Part shown: positions 53,925 through 64,000 of the stretch, piece by piece
How positions within the stretch are numbered: the first letter of the stretch is position 1
Layout of the letters: each line of letters begins with the position of its first letter
DNA from: Diphasiastrum complanatum
Taxonomy: Eukaryota > Streptophyta > Lycopodiopsida > Lycopodiales > Lycopodiaceae
Length of the DNA: 64,000 nucleotides
Direction of reading: 5' to 3'
NCBI GenBank assembly: GCA_029204225.1
Contig: CM055093.1
Location: 4,122,056 to 4,186,055, forward strand
Made by a program: the position numbers and the translations under genes
Notes under the pieces: generated by a model
Told to the model about the DNA's origin: nothing
The model's database searches: none
What the model saw: the letters and a program-made list of their open reading frames with translations, nothing else

Positions 53925-55613
53925 TGACAAGCTTTGAAAGAAGCTTGATGAGAAAGTAGAACAAGGATATCTTGTAGGATATGACAATCATTCATCATAC
54001 TACAGAATCTATATGCTAGAGACAAACACAGTGAAGACAATCAGAGACGTCAAGGGTTTTTCTCAGAAATATGGTATCGACTATGCTGAGACCTTCTCTC
54101 TAGTCATGAAACATTCGTCCCTACATATGTAGCCGCTTATGATCTCAGGATTTCACATCATGGACAAAAAGACAACGTTCTTACATGGTGAGCTAAACGA
54201 AGAAGTCTACATGGATCAACCTCTAGGCTACATTTCGAATTCACTTCCTACTTATGCATGCAAAATGCACAAGAGTATCTACGGTCTGAAGCAATCAGCA
54301 CGACAACAGTATAAGAAGAAAGATCATGCCCTAAAATCCTTAGGATTCAAGCCACTAATAGTTGATTCCAATGTTTATGTAAGAATCATAGATATAAAGA
54401 TCATCATTGTAGCTGTATATGTGGACGACACCCTAATACTCTACAAAAGTGAAGAACTTATTGCTGAGGTGAAGTGCGACATCTTGAAACATTTCAAAAT
54501 TGCAGACCCAAGAGAAACCGGATGTTATCTTGGCTTACAGATTGACAGAGACTATGACGAAGGGAAGCTGTATCTTCACCAGTCCAGATATACCCAGAAA
54601 ATCCTAGAAGATTTTGGGATGATGAATTGCAAAGGAGCAAATACTCCAATGCTTGCAAGAACAATCCTGACGAATGAAGATTGTTCGAAGACTAAAGAGA
54701 AAAGAGAATTGATGCAGCATACACCATACAGGAAGCTAATCGGATCTCTAATGTATCTTGCAGATAACACACGCCCTGACATTGCTTATATTGTGTTCAG
54801 GATGAGTCAATTCAATACAAATCCAGACTCGACTCATTGGAAGATCGCAAAGCGAATCTTGCAATACCTTCAATTAACGAAGGATTTTGGATTGTGTTAT
54901 TCTCGTGATGCAGGATTCAAGATGCTTTCATACAGTGATGCTAGCTGGGCATCTCTCAAGGACGACTACAAAAGTGTCTCAGGAGGATGTACCATCATAG
55001 TAGGAGCAGCATTTCTCTGGGTCAGCAAAAAGCAGACCATTATAGCTCAGTCATCCTGTGAAGCAGAATACATAGCAGCAGCGAAGATGGCCAATGAAAT
55101 CACTTGTCTCAAACAGTTCCTTGACAAACTAGGTGAAACGAGAAATGAGCTTCTGATTTTGCTGATGGACAATACATCAGCAATACACCTGACAAAGGAT
55201 CTCGTGTTTCACTCAAAGATGAAACACATTGCAATCAAGTACCACTTGATAAGGGATCTGATCGAAAATAAAAAGTTGTAGACTACTTTCATTGGAACGA
55301 AGAAGATGGTTGCTGACATCTTCACAAAGGCTTTAGACAAAGGTTTGTTGGAGAAACAGAGGAGCAGACTTGGAGTCATCAAGATATCATGCTTCGAGAG
55401 GGAGCTGAAGAAACAAAGTGTTTCTATTACCAAAGCTCTGCTAGCTCTCGACTCCCAAACTGACGAATATCTCGAAGAACTCAAAAATGAAGACCTCGAA
55501 GATGAAATGTTCGCGAACAAGAGAAGGTCAAACGATGCGAAAGAAAAATGTTCGAGACACTTGAAGGTCGAATACTTTTGACACTTCATGCACGAAGGGA
55601 CTGAGAAGATCAA
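53925..55613 (+). pseudogene. pol: Copia reverse transcriptase and RNase H with C-terminal extension
   Basis: Begins in an integrase tail (GYLVGYDNHSSYYRIYMLET) that is joined without the normal linker to the RT start GFSQKYGIDYAETFS at about 54055, an internal deletion. The frame 54139-55281 is open for 380 residues: SIYGLKQSARQQYKKKDHAL, catalytic AVYVDDTLILY, YLGLQIDRDYDEGKLYLHQS, SYSDASWASLKDDYKSVSGG, AQSSCEAEYIAAAKMANEI and VFHSKMKHIAIKYHLIRDLI. After one TAG it continues VADIFTKALDKGLLEKQRSR and LGV, then an unusual charged extension of about 65 residues (LEELKNEDLEDEMFANKRRS) to 55581. It is better preserved than the other copia copies and clearly a different lineage. Confidence 0.8.
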
Positions 55614-55659
55614 ATAAGTATCGTTAAATACAAATCCCTGATATGATATGATGATGTCA

Positions 55660-56415
55660 ACAGAAGAACGTTAGGACATGAACCGATAGCCGAATGCTTA
55701 CTACTATTATAGCCAAACTCAATCAATGGAAGCTACTCTTCCCAATCCGATTGCCGTCTAGAAACATATGCTCGAAGCATTTGTTCCATCGTCTGATTTG
55801 TTCTTTCCGTCTGTCCATCCGTCTCAGGATGATCAGAAGAACCCAAGCTCAGTGTCGTCTCTAGTTTAGCGAATACGGCCGACCAAAAGTGACCGGTGAA
55901 CTTCGGATCGCGATCGCTCACAATATCACTCGGTAATCCGTAAAGCCTAAACAGACGCTCTACAAATATCTGAGCTAAATCAGAAGCCTTTGTGGTGGTC
56001 TTTACCGGAATAAATGTAGCCAATTTGGTAAGGCGGTCGACCACAACCCAAATTACATCATGCTGTTTATTCATCCGCGGTAACCCAACCATGAAATCCA
56101 TGGAAATACTATCCCATCTCTTATCAGGGATATCAGTGGATGCAATAAACCGACCGCCTTATGGCATTCAGATTTATTTAACTGGCATTGGTCACACTTG
56201 ACCACATAAGATTTTACAAAGGGCTTGAGTTTTGTCCAATAAAAATCCCTTCGTACCAAATCCAATATACGATGTATGTCAGGATGTCCTGCGCATGGTG
56301 AGTCATGACATTTATAAAGAATTTTATTCTTAACAACATCTACATCAGGCACACAGACCTTCCCTTTCTTGAACAGAAGTCCATTACGGATAGAGAAGTC
56401 ATCAGTACCCTTCAC
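55660..56415 (-). pseudogene. Chromoviral integrase
   Basis: Zinc region HDSPCAGHPDIHRILDLVRR and CDQCQLNKS; core MDFMVGLPRMNKQHDVIWVV (first Asp), GLPSDIVSDRDPKFTGHFWS (second Asp), HPETDGQTERTNQTMEQML (Glu). A frameshift near 56100 separates zinc domain and core, and a TAG follows SDWEE at 55733; the tail (LPLIEFGYNSSKHSA) runs on to about 55660. Confidence 0.85.
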
Positions 56416-56566
56416 ATCCTTCCCTCCAGACTGATCGTCATGATCATCAGTCTCGCTTGATGAAACTGCTAGAACCCTATTCCAGATTGGTCCAAAATGT
56501 GGGTCTCATAAAGACCTCTCAGGGAGAGATAAAAGTCTGTACTGATCTCAGTGAAGGAAAGTTCGT

Positions 56567-57190
56567 TCACTTCACCAATTGACTAACTGCATCAGCCACC
56601 TGATTAGATGAGCCTCTGATATACCACACTTCAAAGTCAAATTCTTGCATGAGTTCTGCCCATCTGGCCTTACGACCTTGCAAATCACTCTGATTACAAA
56701 AATACTCTAAAGGTTGATGATCCGTATTAACCACGAATTTATTACCGTACAGGTAATGCCTCCATGATTTCAAAGCATGGATCATAGCAAAAAGCTCTTT
56801 TTCTTGAGTGATGTACTTGAACTGAGCATCGGTTAGTTTCTTACTCTCAAAAGCAACGGGCTGACCTTTCTATAAGAGAACAACTCCAATAGTCGTATCA
56901 CTCGCGTCAGTGTTAATGACGAATGACAAATTTGGATCCGCTATTCTCAAAACTAGAGCTGAGGCAATTAGAAGCTTGAGTTTGCAAAAACTCTCAACTA
57001 ATTTCTCATTCCATCTAATAGGAGGACTTGGCCTACCTTTGCGACTTTTCACTCCTTTCAACATATTGTTGAGAGGTGCAGCAATCTTCAAGTACTCCTC
57101 TGCAAATCTATGGAAAAACACAGTGAAACCTAAGAATGACTTAAGTTCACGTACCGTCTTAGGAATTGGCCATTCCACTACCGTCTTCAC
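56567..57190 (-). pseudogene. Chromoviral RNase H
   Basis: WPIPKTVRELKSFLGFTVFF connection tract, FVINTDASDTTIGVVLL (Asp), a stop at 56870, EKELFAMIHALKSWRHYLYG (Glu), VNTDHQPLEYF (Asp), then SNQVADAVSQL (Asp). Apart from one stop the catalytic set is complete. Confidence 0.85.
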
Positions 57191-57234
57191 CTTTTCCTTG
57201 TCAATCTTGATCCCAAAGGAGGTAGTCTTATGAC

Positions 57235-58014
57235 CTAGGTAAAGAAGTTTATTTTTAAAGAATTCACACTTTTATTCTTTTGCATAAAGTTCTCTTGTCT
57301 TAAGATATGTAAGACAGTACGAAGATGCTTAGCATGCTCTTTGAGTGTTCTACTATAGATCAGAATATTGTCCAGGAACACTACTACGAACTTCCCCAAA
57401 TATGGACGAAATAAATAGTTCATCATTTGTTGGAAAGTAGCTGGAGCATTTGTCAAACCAAAGGGCAATACAAGAAACTCGTACTGGCCATACCTGGTCC
57501 TAAAACCGATTTTAGATACATTTTTCGGATGTATCCTAATCTAATGGTATCCCGTACGTAGATCAATTTTTGTGAAGTATTTAGTTCCATTCAATCGATC
57601 TATGAGATCGTCCATCCTGGGCAACGGATATTTATTTTTAACTGTTAGTTTGTTTAGACCCTTGTAATCTACACATAGCTGGAAACTCCCATCTTTCTTA
57701 CTCTTAAGAAGGACAGGTGCTCCCCATGGAGATTTACTAGGTCTTATGTGTCCCATCCTGAGATACTCCTCGATCTGCCTAGCCACTTCCTCCTCTTCCT
57801 TCTGACTAAACCAATATGGTTGTCTGAAGATAGGATGACTATCGGGCAAAAAATCTATCTTATGATCTACCGACCGAGTGGGTGGTAGTCCATAAGATAG
57901 CTGCTTCGAAAAAACTTCATTAAACTCTTGCTTTGAATCTTGCAAAAGCTGTTGTTCTTGATGCGAATTTTCGGGGTAAAGTATGAAAACACATTCACAT
58001 CCCCAACATCGCAA
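57235..58014 (-). pseudogene. pol: Chromoviral reverse transcriptase, active site FLDN
   Basis: [72 protein letters not shown], then [20 protein letters not shown] and [12 protein letters not shown]. The catalytic pair should be DD; the second Asp is Asn here (GACAAT on the minus strand near 57370). A stop after RTGYH and loss of open frame at 57470-57540 also break it. Confidence 0.85.
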
Positions 58015-58585
58015 TGCATACGAGATTTCAAAAGCAAGTGAAAGAGTTCATACTCAGAATCATGAAGTTTCTCAATTAATTCAGCAGAGGAAATCATCGA
58101 CGATGGAAGTACATCGGTCTCTCCAGAAATAGAGACAATCTGATCAAACTTATCTTTAAATACCATAGAATGATTTTTAAAATCTATCTTTAAAGAGTTT
58201 GATTTGCCAAAAAACCATTCATAGCCCAAATTCACATCAGTCTAGTCCAGATTCATGACATGGAAATCCAACGGCTCAACATATCACTGGCCATGGTGGG
58301 CACTCGGAGCTTCTGCACAAGTCGAGCATTCAAAAAATTGTGAGTACTTCCTGAGCAAATAGCACATTCACGTCTTTCCCTAAAATATTGCCTCTCACAC
58401 GAAACAGTTCATTAGGCTTGAAAGAGATTTCACTAAAATTACAAGTACAGTCACAATTATTTAACAAATTGACTTCCAATTTACCTGCCGGTAAATCCAC
58501 AGTCATGAAACTTGACGACTTTGCTTTTCGTTCAGGGCACTGTTTAGCATGGTGCCCGAGTTTATTGCAGAGAAAACACAGAGAC
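57867..58585 (-). pseudogene. Chromoviral gag zinc knuckle and protease
   Basis: The knuckle CFLCNKLGHHAKQC is at about 58535-58578. A protease region follows with STHNFLNARLVQKLRVPTMA, but the active-site DSG reads CSG and needs a frameshift. NLGYEWFFGKSNSLKIDFKN (from 58235) is the protease-RT linker with the usual GxxWL-like motif. Confidence 0.7.
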
Positions 58586-58589
58586 CAAG

Positions 58590-59060
58590 ATTGTAGAGGC
58601 CCTTATGGGCGAAGTCGGCAAGATCATTGACCGAAAATTGATACAAGGAGCATGTGATTATTCTGGTATTAGCAGGGATGCATATGACACATTGTTTAAA
58701 ATTATCAAAGAGGCATTTGGACAAGTACATATAAAAAAATTTCCTATTCCCCGGCCCTTTCAAATCAAATTAGAGAGGGATGTGTTAAACAGGGGTTTGC
58801 AAAACATCATTGGTATTCCTTACCATATAAATGAAATTTATAACTCAAAACATGGCACTTTGTCATATGATTCTACCAACAATATGTTTGTAGATCTGAA
58901 TCATTTACTGAAATTTATTGTAAAGTTTTATGGAATCACAAATGAAAGTGTTGAAAAATTGATATTAGTTCTCAAGTTAGATGAATCAGAAGTAATAAAG
59001 GGACAAAAGCTGGAAAGAATTAGTGTTACAATTATGAATGGAGCATTAAGCAATACTCTA
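58590..59060 (+). other. Foreign open segment inserted in chromoviral gag
   Basis: Plus-strand frame open across the whole insert (Met at 58605): MGEVGKIIDRKLIQGACDYS, DAYDTLFKIIKEAFGQVHIK, GIPYHINEIYNSKHGTLSYD, LLKFIVKFYGITNESVEKLI and VLKLDESEVIKGQKLERISV. About 150 residues with ordinary protein composition and no stop. I do not recognise it; the KLDESEVIKGQKLE stretch faintly recalls uncharacterised repeat-borne proteins of other eukaryotes. The annotated frame continues to 59126, but from about 59060 it is antisense to gag (minus strand EDWINRWTSYFSLHNVPEDK). The insert replaces the C-terminal half of the capsid. Confidence 0.5.
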
Positions 59061-59064
59061 CCTT

Positions 59065-59451
59065 CCAGAAACAATAGAACCGATGATATTCGTTTATCTT
59101 CTGGGACGTTGTGCAAGCTAAAATAGCTTGTCCAACGGTTTATCCAGTCTTCAACAACTTCCGGGCATTTAAACTTTTTATCACCGGGAAAAATTCCAGT
59201 TGGTAGCCCAAGTTGTTAGAGTTAATAGCTTGCAGTTGATTAAATAGATTTTGCATTTGTTTATCTCGTTGTTTATTGCTCTGATGAAGTTCTAAAACTG
59301 CCTTGCCTAAGGTTTGCAACAATTTTTCTGAGTCTAGGGTGTCATCATTGTCGGGTGAGGCCGGCTGAATCTCCGTATTTCTCCCATCACTTCCTGGTGA
59401 TGCCGGGTGAATCTCGGTAGCACCCCCCTTCAAAATTTCATCAGTATCCAT
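59065..59451 (-). pseudogene. gag: Chromoviral gag N-terminal part
   Basis: Starts at MDTDEILKGGATEIHPASPG; a coiled stretch LLQTLGKAVLELHQSNKQRD follows. After a frameshift near 59215 the capsid begins (EVVEDWINRWTSYFSLHNVP, then DKRISSVLLFLEGR), and it ends abruptly at the insert. Confidence 0.7.
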
Positions 59452-59459
59452 TTGCTTGC

Positions 59460-59959
59460 CAACTGAAAATTAAAAAAATTTCGTTCAGATAACACATTCA
59501 TTACGGGTATAATTGTTACTGAACCAAGCAATGTCTTCAAAAACACTGATTTTTTATACCATACGTGCTTTCATTTACAAATTATACCAACGAATCGGCA
59601 AATGGGTTCAAAGCAATAAAAAACTAGAATTAACCATCAATGCAACGTGAATCTATTATCAACTAGTTAATTCAAATAATACTGCAAAAAATAATTATTT
59701 AAAACTAAAAAAACCCACTTAGAGCAAGAAATTCACAAGTTTAAAAAACTTCAAATGCCAAAATTTGGCCACTGCTAATCCCATCCACCCTCCTACATGC
59801 GAATCTCCAAGTTTCAGAATTTAAACTTTGAGTTTGGAGGGCCACCTACCCCCCCCCCCCCCCCTCACAACTTTTCTCCTCTCCACGCGGCCTCAGGCAA
59901 GGAGGAGTTCTCGGGCTACCTCACGGTCGAATCCAGAACTCTGGATCCAGCGAGCGCCC

Positions 59960-60009
<50 letters not shown>

Positions 60010-60988
60010 CGCCCATCCTCGCGAGAGAGAAAGAGAGAGACAGAGCGCTGGGTGAGGGATGGATCAGCGCCCACCCAACTCTCCATTGCAGGCTAATGGG
60101 CGTTTTGGAGGACAGCTGGCCACAGATTTTCCAGCATGTGTTTAGGAGTTTTATTCACAGTTTTCAACCTTTACTTTGCAGGAAGCACAAAAGCAAATCA
60201 TTCTGCTGTTATTATGCAGATTACCTTGCCTTTGTAGCGTTTTACTATTGGCTTTACATGTATTCACTTGTTTCCAGCATAAGCAATGGTCTAAAGCAAG
60301 ATGTACAGGGTTTTTGCTATCATAGTGCTAAAAAAACAGCCGTCATGCTGCCAAAATTTTCCAGAAAACCTAGTTTTGCAAGCTATTACAACTTCTTTAG
60401 CAAGTAGTCATTTGATCTAAACCCAACCATCCTCCAGAATGACTTTACAGGCTCCTAACTCTGCAAACAACTATTAGTTTGCTGGAAAATGAAGCATAAC
60501 CCTGTGATTCACAGTAAGCAGCCTTGCAATCCTGTCAAACATCACCAACACTCAACAACCAACAGATTTGAGTATTTTTGCTTCTATTCCAGCCTATTCC
60601 CACCATTTTGAAACCAAACCGGCTTCCAAACAAGCAATAGACAGCATTCAAAATACAATAACCATTTTTTGAGAAGAACAAGAAATTGTAGGAAAAAATC
60701 CAGCAACCACTAAAGTAACTGTTGCTTTCACAAAAATGCTAAACATAGAGTAATCGGCAACAACAGAATTAATACAAAATTCCTTCCAAGAAATAGATTC
60801 GAAAAGCACAAAAACAAACCAATTGTGAACCTGGTAGTGCACTTACCACGCAATCGATTGTAATTCGAAAATATTTCCAACAGGAAGAAAACTCTGCAAT
60901 TCCACCGTTTGTTGCTTACTCCGCCGGATTCTCAAGAAAACGTCGAGATTTCCACTCAGCACTTTCAATGGTAAATCTTGCTTAGACT
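59460..60988 (-). other. Long leader of chromovirus with C and GA tracts
   Basis: About 1.5 kb between primer site and gag start. It contains a poly(C) run (about 59846-59864) and a GA microsatellite (59962-60006). Frames of up to 103 residues on the plus strand have no domain and are antisense to the element. Confidence 0.5.
59962..60006. repeat. (GA)n microsatellite
   Basis: A pure GA run followed by interrupted GA-rich sequence. Confidence 0.9.
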
Positions 60989-61002
60989 GGCTCTGATACC
61001 AA
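60989..61002 (-). promoter_or_regulatory. Primer binding site of chromovirus
   Basis: Minus strand TTGGTATCAGAGCC, a perfect tRNA-iMet complement, with the LTR on its 5' side. Confidence 0.85.
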
Positions 61003-61835
61003 TATAAAGTCCTCAACTCAGGATTCTAGTCTAAGCATACCATACAAAGCAACAACACATGAGAACCAGAGGAGGTTAAACCAACCCAACCAAACCTAGA
61101 TCGTACGGATATAGCCCTGAAGGATTATAAAACGACCCCCGAATAGACTACCAATCTAAGGAAATGCTAACGGAAGTCGGTCTATACCACAATTACAGCT
61201 CTAGCTCCATTGGGTATGGAGTCAAAAATAAGGCCGTTCATGACCACCAGCACTTTTAAAGGCAATCAGCAAGGCGGATTTCAAACAGCCTACAAGCAAT
61301 TTTCAAATAGCCTACAGAACGCTGAAATGGTCAAGAACCATCCCGCTATAGAGAGCCATGGCTTTCAGACAGCTAAATGGGCTACAAAACGGCTATTAGA
61401 ATTTCCCCCAATCAATAGGCTTTTATCTCGTTCGTTAGAAGTTCCTGATAGCCGAAGCAAGCATTTACAAAGTTCATCAACGACTAGAAAGCAGTGTAGT
61501 TGTTATAACCTTAAACAACACTTTACACTACTGTGTATTCATAGACAAAATTCTAACTAAAGAGTTAACTGGCGAAACAATTAACAAATGAGATGTAAGT
61601 TCAATGTTTCCTTTAGTGTGGTTAAACTAGCTTTGTAAACACCAGGCGTTGAGCTTACCAAACAAATACCAAACTTTTGCAGTTCACTGAGTTCTAACAG
61701 AAAACCCAAACAAGATAAAGACCGTAATCAATAATAAACCAAACAGTCTAGCAAAGCCCACGGAACCCTAGCACTAAACTTTTCACCTAATTGCAACAAA
61801 TCTAGGTTAAAGGTAATGCCCAGGATTATGGGTAG
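61003..61835 (-). repeat. 5' LTR of chromovirus
   Basis: The inner edge reads GGACTTTATA before the primer site on the minus strand, and aligns with the end of the LTR at 42073 (GGTTGTTATA). The block at 61410-61710 is homologous to plus-strand 8740-9060. The upper edge is approximate. Confidence 0.65.
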
Positions 61836-61839
61836 GCAT

Positions 61840-62815
61840 TATGACGGATCTTTGGTATAATATGCAGACATTCATCTGAGACAGCATAATGAGATCAAGA
61901 ACTATGAGTGCCTATCAAGGTGGGTTGAGAAACAGTGATTTGCAGCCCCTAAAAACAATGTCCCAATACTAAACAAGACACAAATTCACAGATCTTAAAG
62001 ACATAAATACACAATTGTCTATCATAAACAAAATTGCAAGGAAGTAATGGTCTTTAGAACAATGCTACAAATTCTTTCTTAGATATACTATTCAGAGCAA
62101 AAGATAGCAGTCTTTAAACAACAAGGCTCAGCGATGAGCATCAGATCATCAGATCATTCCACAGCCTGCAACAACACAAGGTTGAAGACAATAAAGTAAC
62201 ACAAGAGCAATATTTGGAAGTGGAAGAGATTGAGAGGCACCAAGCAAGACAGCTTCTTCTCCTTCTCTTTCTCTCCAAACTTTTTTGCACACAAGTTTTT
62301 TTTTTTTCTCTCTCTCTCCAAAAAGATGACAATGACAACGGTTGTTTCACACCCGTTTCTATAAGTAAGCGCTCAATGGGTTGGAGGTGCACCCCTTCAA
62401 AAAAATGGGACACCTCCTTATGACATTTTCAAAAACTAACTCTAAAAATAAGGCATTGGCTCAAATTCGTTTTTTAGCACCTAACTTGGCCTCAACTTGC
62501 AATTTCAAAGTCAAGTTGGGTCCAAGTTACTATTTCAGATTTTATGAGCTCAGGCCAAGTTTTTAATTACTAGTATTGTATTACGAAAATACTTGGCACC
62601 TCCTAGTCCCGACAAACCCGGAAACTAGGGGCATAGGCCGCATAAATGAAATTTTCATACAACGTAAATTAACAAATGAACAATATTTTAATAACAGTGC
62701 AACCGGCCTGGGCCATTTACGCGTTGTTTTTTAACAGTTCCGCATCAGCGTAATAGCGCGCGATGACAACTTTTCGTCAAAAACAACTTGGAAAAGGGAT
62801 CTTTTTCCCCGCAAA
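61840..62815 (+). mobile_element. Tat-like LTR copy 3
   Basis: Same family and orientation as 1-593, ending CCCCGCAAACA at 62815. It is followed by AGCCCCCAAGC of a chromoviral LTR instead of a primer site, so it is a 3' or solo LTR. It matches copy 2 at least from the TATGATAGAC landmark near 62020. Confidence 0.7.
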
Positions 62816-63205
62816 CAAGCCCCCAAGCTATGGATCAATCAGAGTCATGGAAAGGGGAGTCACACCAGCAGCATGTAGCTACTCATCACAAATCAAGCAT
62901 ACACTAGTGAGAGCCTAGTAGGTATACTTATACCCTCCAAGGCCCATGCACCACTAGTAGTGCACTGTGACACCTCATTGGACACCTCTGCAGCCTATCT
63001 GTGCCACGTCGTCCAGTTCCCTAATGACTCACTGATAGACCCATACCAACTCCACTACCATGTGTTTAGGCCTACAACCATTAATTATGACCATATATAC
63101 ATAAGGGCCCCAATTCCCTTATAGTCACAATTAACTTACGGGTTGTTGGTCTACCGGTCCCTAGCGTGGACACGCTACCCGAGACCAGTCATGGGCATGA
63201 CAGGT
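62816..63205 (-). mobile_element. Chromoviral LTR fragment
   Basis: Reverse complement of 41578-41965: same TGT(A/C)ATGCCCA start (at 63205), TATA region GGGTATAAGTATACC at about 62929-62943 and GCTTGGGGGCT at the break. The 3' portion is cut off exactly at the Tat-like LTR. Confidence 0.8.

Positions 63206-63207
<2 letters not shown>

Positions 63208-63283
<76 letters not shown>
63208..63283. repeat. (GA)n microsatellite
   Basis: About 76 bp of GA repeats directly at the outer edge of the chromoviral LTR fragment. Confidence 0.95.
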
Positions 63284-63288
<5 letters not shown>

Positions 63289-63337
63289 ATCGATCGATCG
63301 AGAGAGTGCGCGGGTGGGGGGAAGGGATTTTGAAATC

Positions 63338-63340
<3 letters not shown>

Positions 63341-63402
<62 letters not shown>
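63341..63402. repeat. (GT)n microsatellite
   Basis: About 62 bp of GT repeats, ending GCGTGTGCGTGTG. Frames read through it are artefacts. Confidence 0.95.
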
Positions 63403-63403
<1 letters not shown>

Positions 63404-63408
<5 letters not shown>

Positions 63409-64000
63409 GCGTGTGCCAAAATGAATTTGTATCTCTTTCATTAAGTAGAAGCTGATTTTTCTACATTGTAAATGTTGTTGATTGTTTTGACTTTCATACC
63501 AAAGATCAATAGGATGATTTTGGATCTTAGTGATTCATAATTCTTCACATGGTATATCAAAGCTTTTGTTGTAGATTTTGAACGCATCAGCCATATTCAT
63601 CAAGGATTTGGAAGAGTTTCTATCTTTAGAGCATGCTAGAATAGTGTCTACTCAAAAATCAAGAATTTTGCATGTGTAGAATTAATCTTTTATAGGTGAA
63701 AACTCAATGTAGGTTTATGAACTTGAGAAATTCCAATTTCACACTTGGCTTACTGGAGTTGGCCGATCTTTGAAGCATTAGGAAAGCCTCAATGGTGGCT
63801 ACAAGATTCTATATCAAGTTTTAGGCGAATTTGAAATTCATTTTTTTGTGATTTTGTCAAAACCCGAATTTTGATTGGATTTCTATTTTTTGAGGTTGCG
63901 AGATATTTGAGAGTTGGCCAGATTGAGTGTAATACATGCTAGGGCCTTCTGATCTTTGATCCAGGCCTTTGCTTGATCACCATCTTCTGGTTTCAGGTCT
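63404..64000 (+). mobile_element. 5' end of a copia element (LTR end, primer site, leader)
   Basis: CTTCACA ends at 63549 and is followed by TGGTATATCAAAGC (63550-63563), a primer site with a two-base insertion compared with TGGTATCAAAGC at 31016. The following 430 bp is non-coding leader; gag would lie beyond the window. The LTR start cannot be placed. Confidence 0.5.

Larger units (their letters stand above)
55660..61002 (-). mobile_element. Ty3/gypsy chromovirus internal region, gag interrupted
   Basis: Minus strand from the primer site at 60989-61002: a long leader, gag N-terminus, a foreign segment, zinc knuckle, protease, RT, RNase H and integrase, truncated in the integrase C-terminal part at about 55660 where copia sequence begins. 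Catalytic residues are lost in protease and RT. No 3' LTR remains. Confidence 0.8.

Noticed and set aside
59797-60407. Plus-strand frames in the chromoviral leader
   Set aside because: One is mostly GA-repeat translation; the other has no domain and lies antisense in a leader.
63189-63455. Open frames of about 80 residues of Arg-Glu, Ser-Leu, Thr-His or Val-Cys repeats
   Set aside because: They are translations of GA and GT microsatellites, not genes.
1-64000. CRISPR array, phage or bacterial operon
   Set aside because: No regularly spaced identical repeats with unique spacers; spliced gene structure and plant retroelements throughout.

Overview
This is repeat-dominated nuclear DNA from a land plant, most likely a large-genome seed plant; the sequence does not fix the species. 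It is A+T rich. Almost all recognisable coding sequence is LTR-retrotransposon (Ty1/copia and Ty3/gypsy) in nested, truncated and frameshifted copies. The only candidates for host coding sequence are a multi-exon Dabb (stress-response A/B barrel) gene fragment at about 22.06-23.72 kb and an acidic, possibly membrane-anchored reading frame at about 43.4-43.9 kb. I see no rRNA, tRNA, CRISPR or bacterial-type operon.

Layout. 0-9.4 kb: the end of a Tat/Ogre-like LTR with its primer binding site, a degenerate minus-strand gypsy element whose second RNase H lies after integrase, an 85 bp copia scrap, and a second Tat-like LTR in the opposite orientation, followed by a mosaic of LTR-derived DNA. 9.4-16.5 kb: a gypsy gag gene split by a full-length chromodomain-type gypsy element (9587-15480) that has a GTATT target-site duplication and unusual AG...CT LTR ends. 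16.5-21.7 kb: a minus-strand copia element lacking its 3' end. 22.0-23.7 kb: the Dabb exons. 25.8-29.5 kb: a small, young, internally deleted copia element with two LTRs. 29.7-30.5 kb: a CACTA-like terminus with subterminal hairpins. 31.0-39.5 kb: a decayed plus-strand copia element and a minus-strand copia element whose parts are in permuted order around one LTR.

39.5-43.4 kb: LTR, chromoviral integrase and copia gag remnants. 43.4-44.4 kb: the host-like reading frame with a 21 bp minisatellite, then a SINE-like sequence. 45.37-51.01 kb: a non-autonomous LTR element that codes for gag plus about 3 kb of non-pol protein sequence. 51.0-53.8 kb: an inverted-repeat element candidate, a LINE 3' end and an old Tat-like LTR fragment. 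53.9-55.6 kb: a comparatively intact copia RT-RNase H. 55.66-61.8 kb: a minus-strand chromovirus whose gag is interrupted by a foreign open segment of about 470 bp. 61.8-64 kb: further LTR fragments, long GA and GT microsatellites, and the 5' end of another copia element.

The retroelement genes would have worked as Gag-Pol polyproteins: capsid and zinc knuckle, aspartic protease, integrase, reverse transcriptase and RNase H. Most copies are dead from frameshifts, stops or lost catalytic residues. I made homology judgements by eye from motifs; boundaries marked approximate are estimates.
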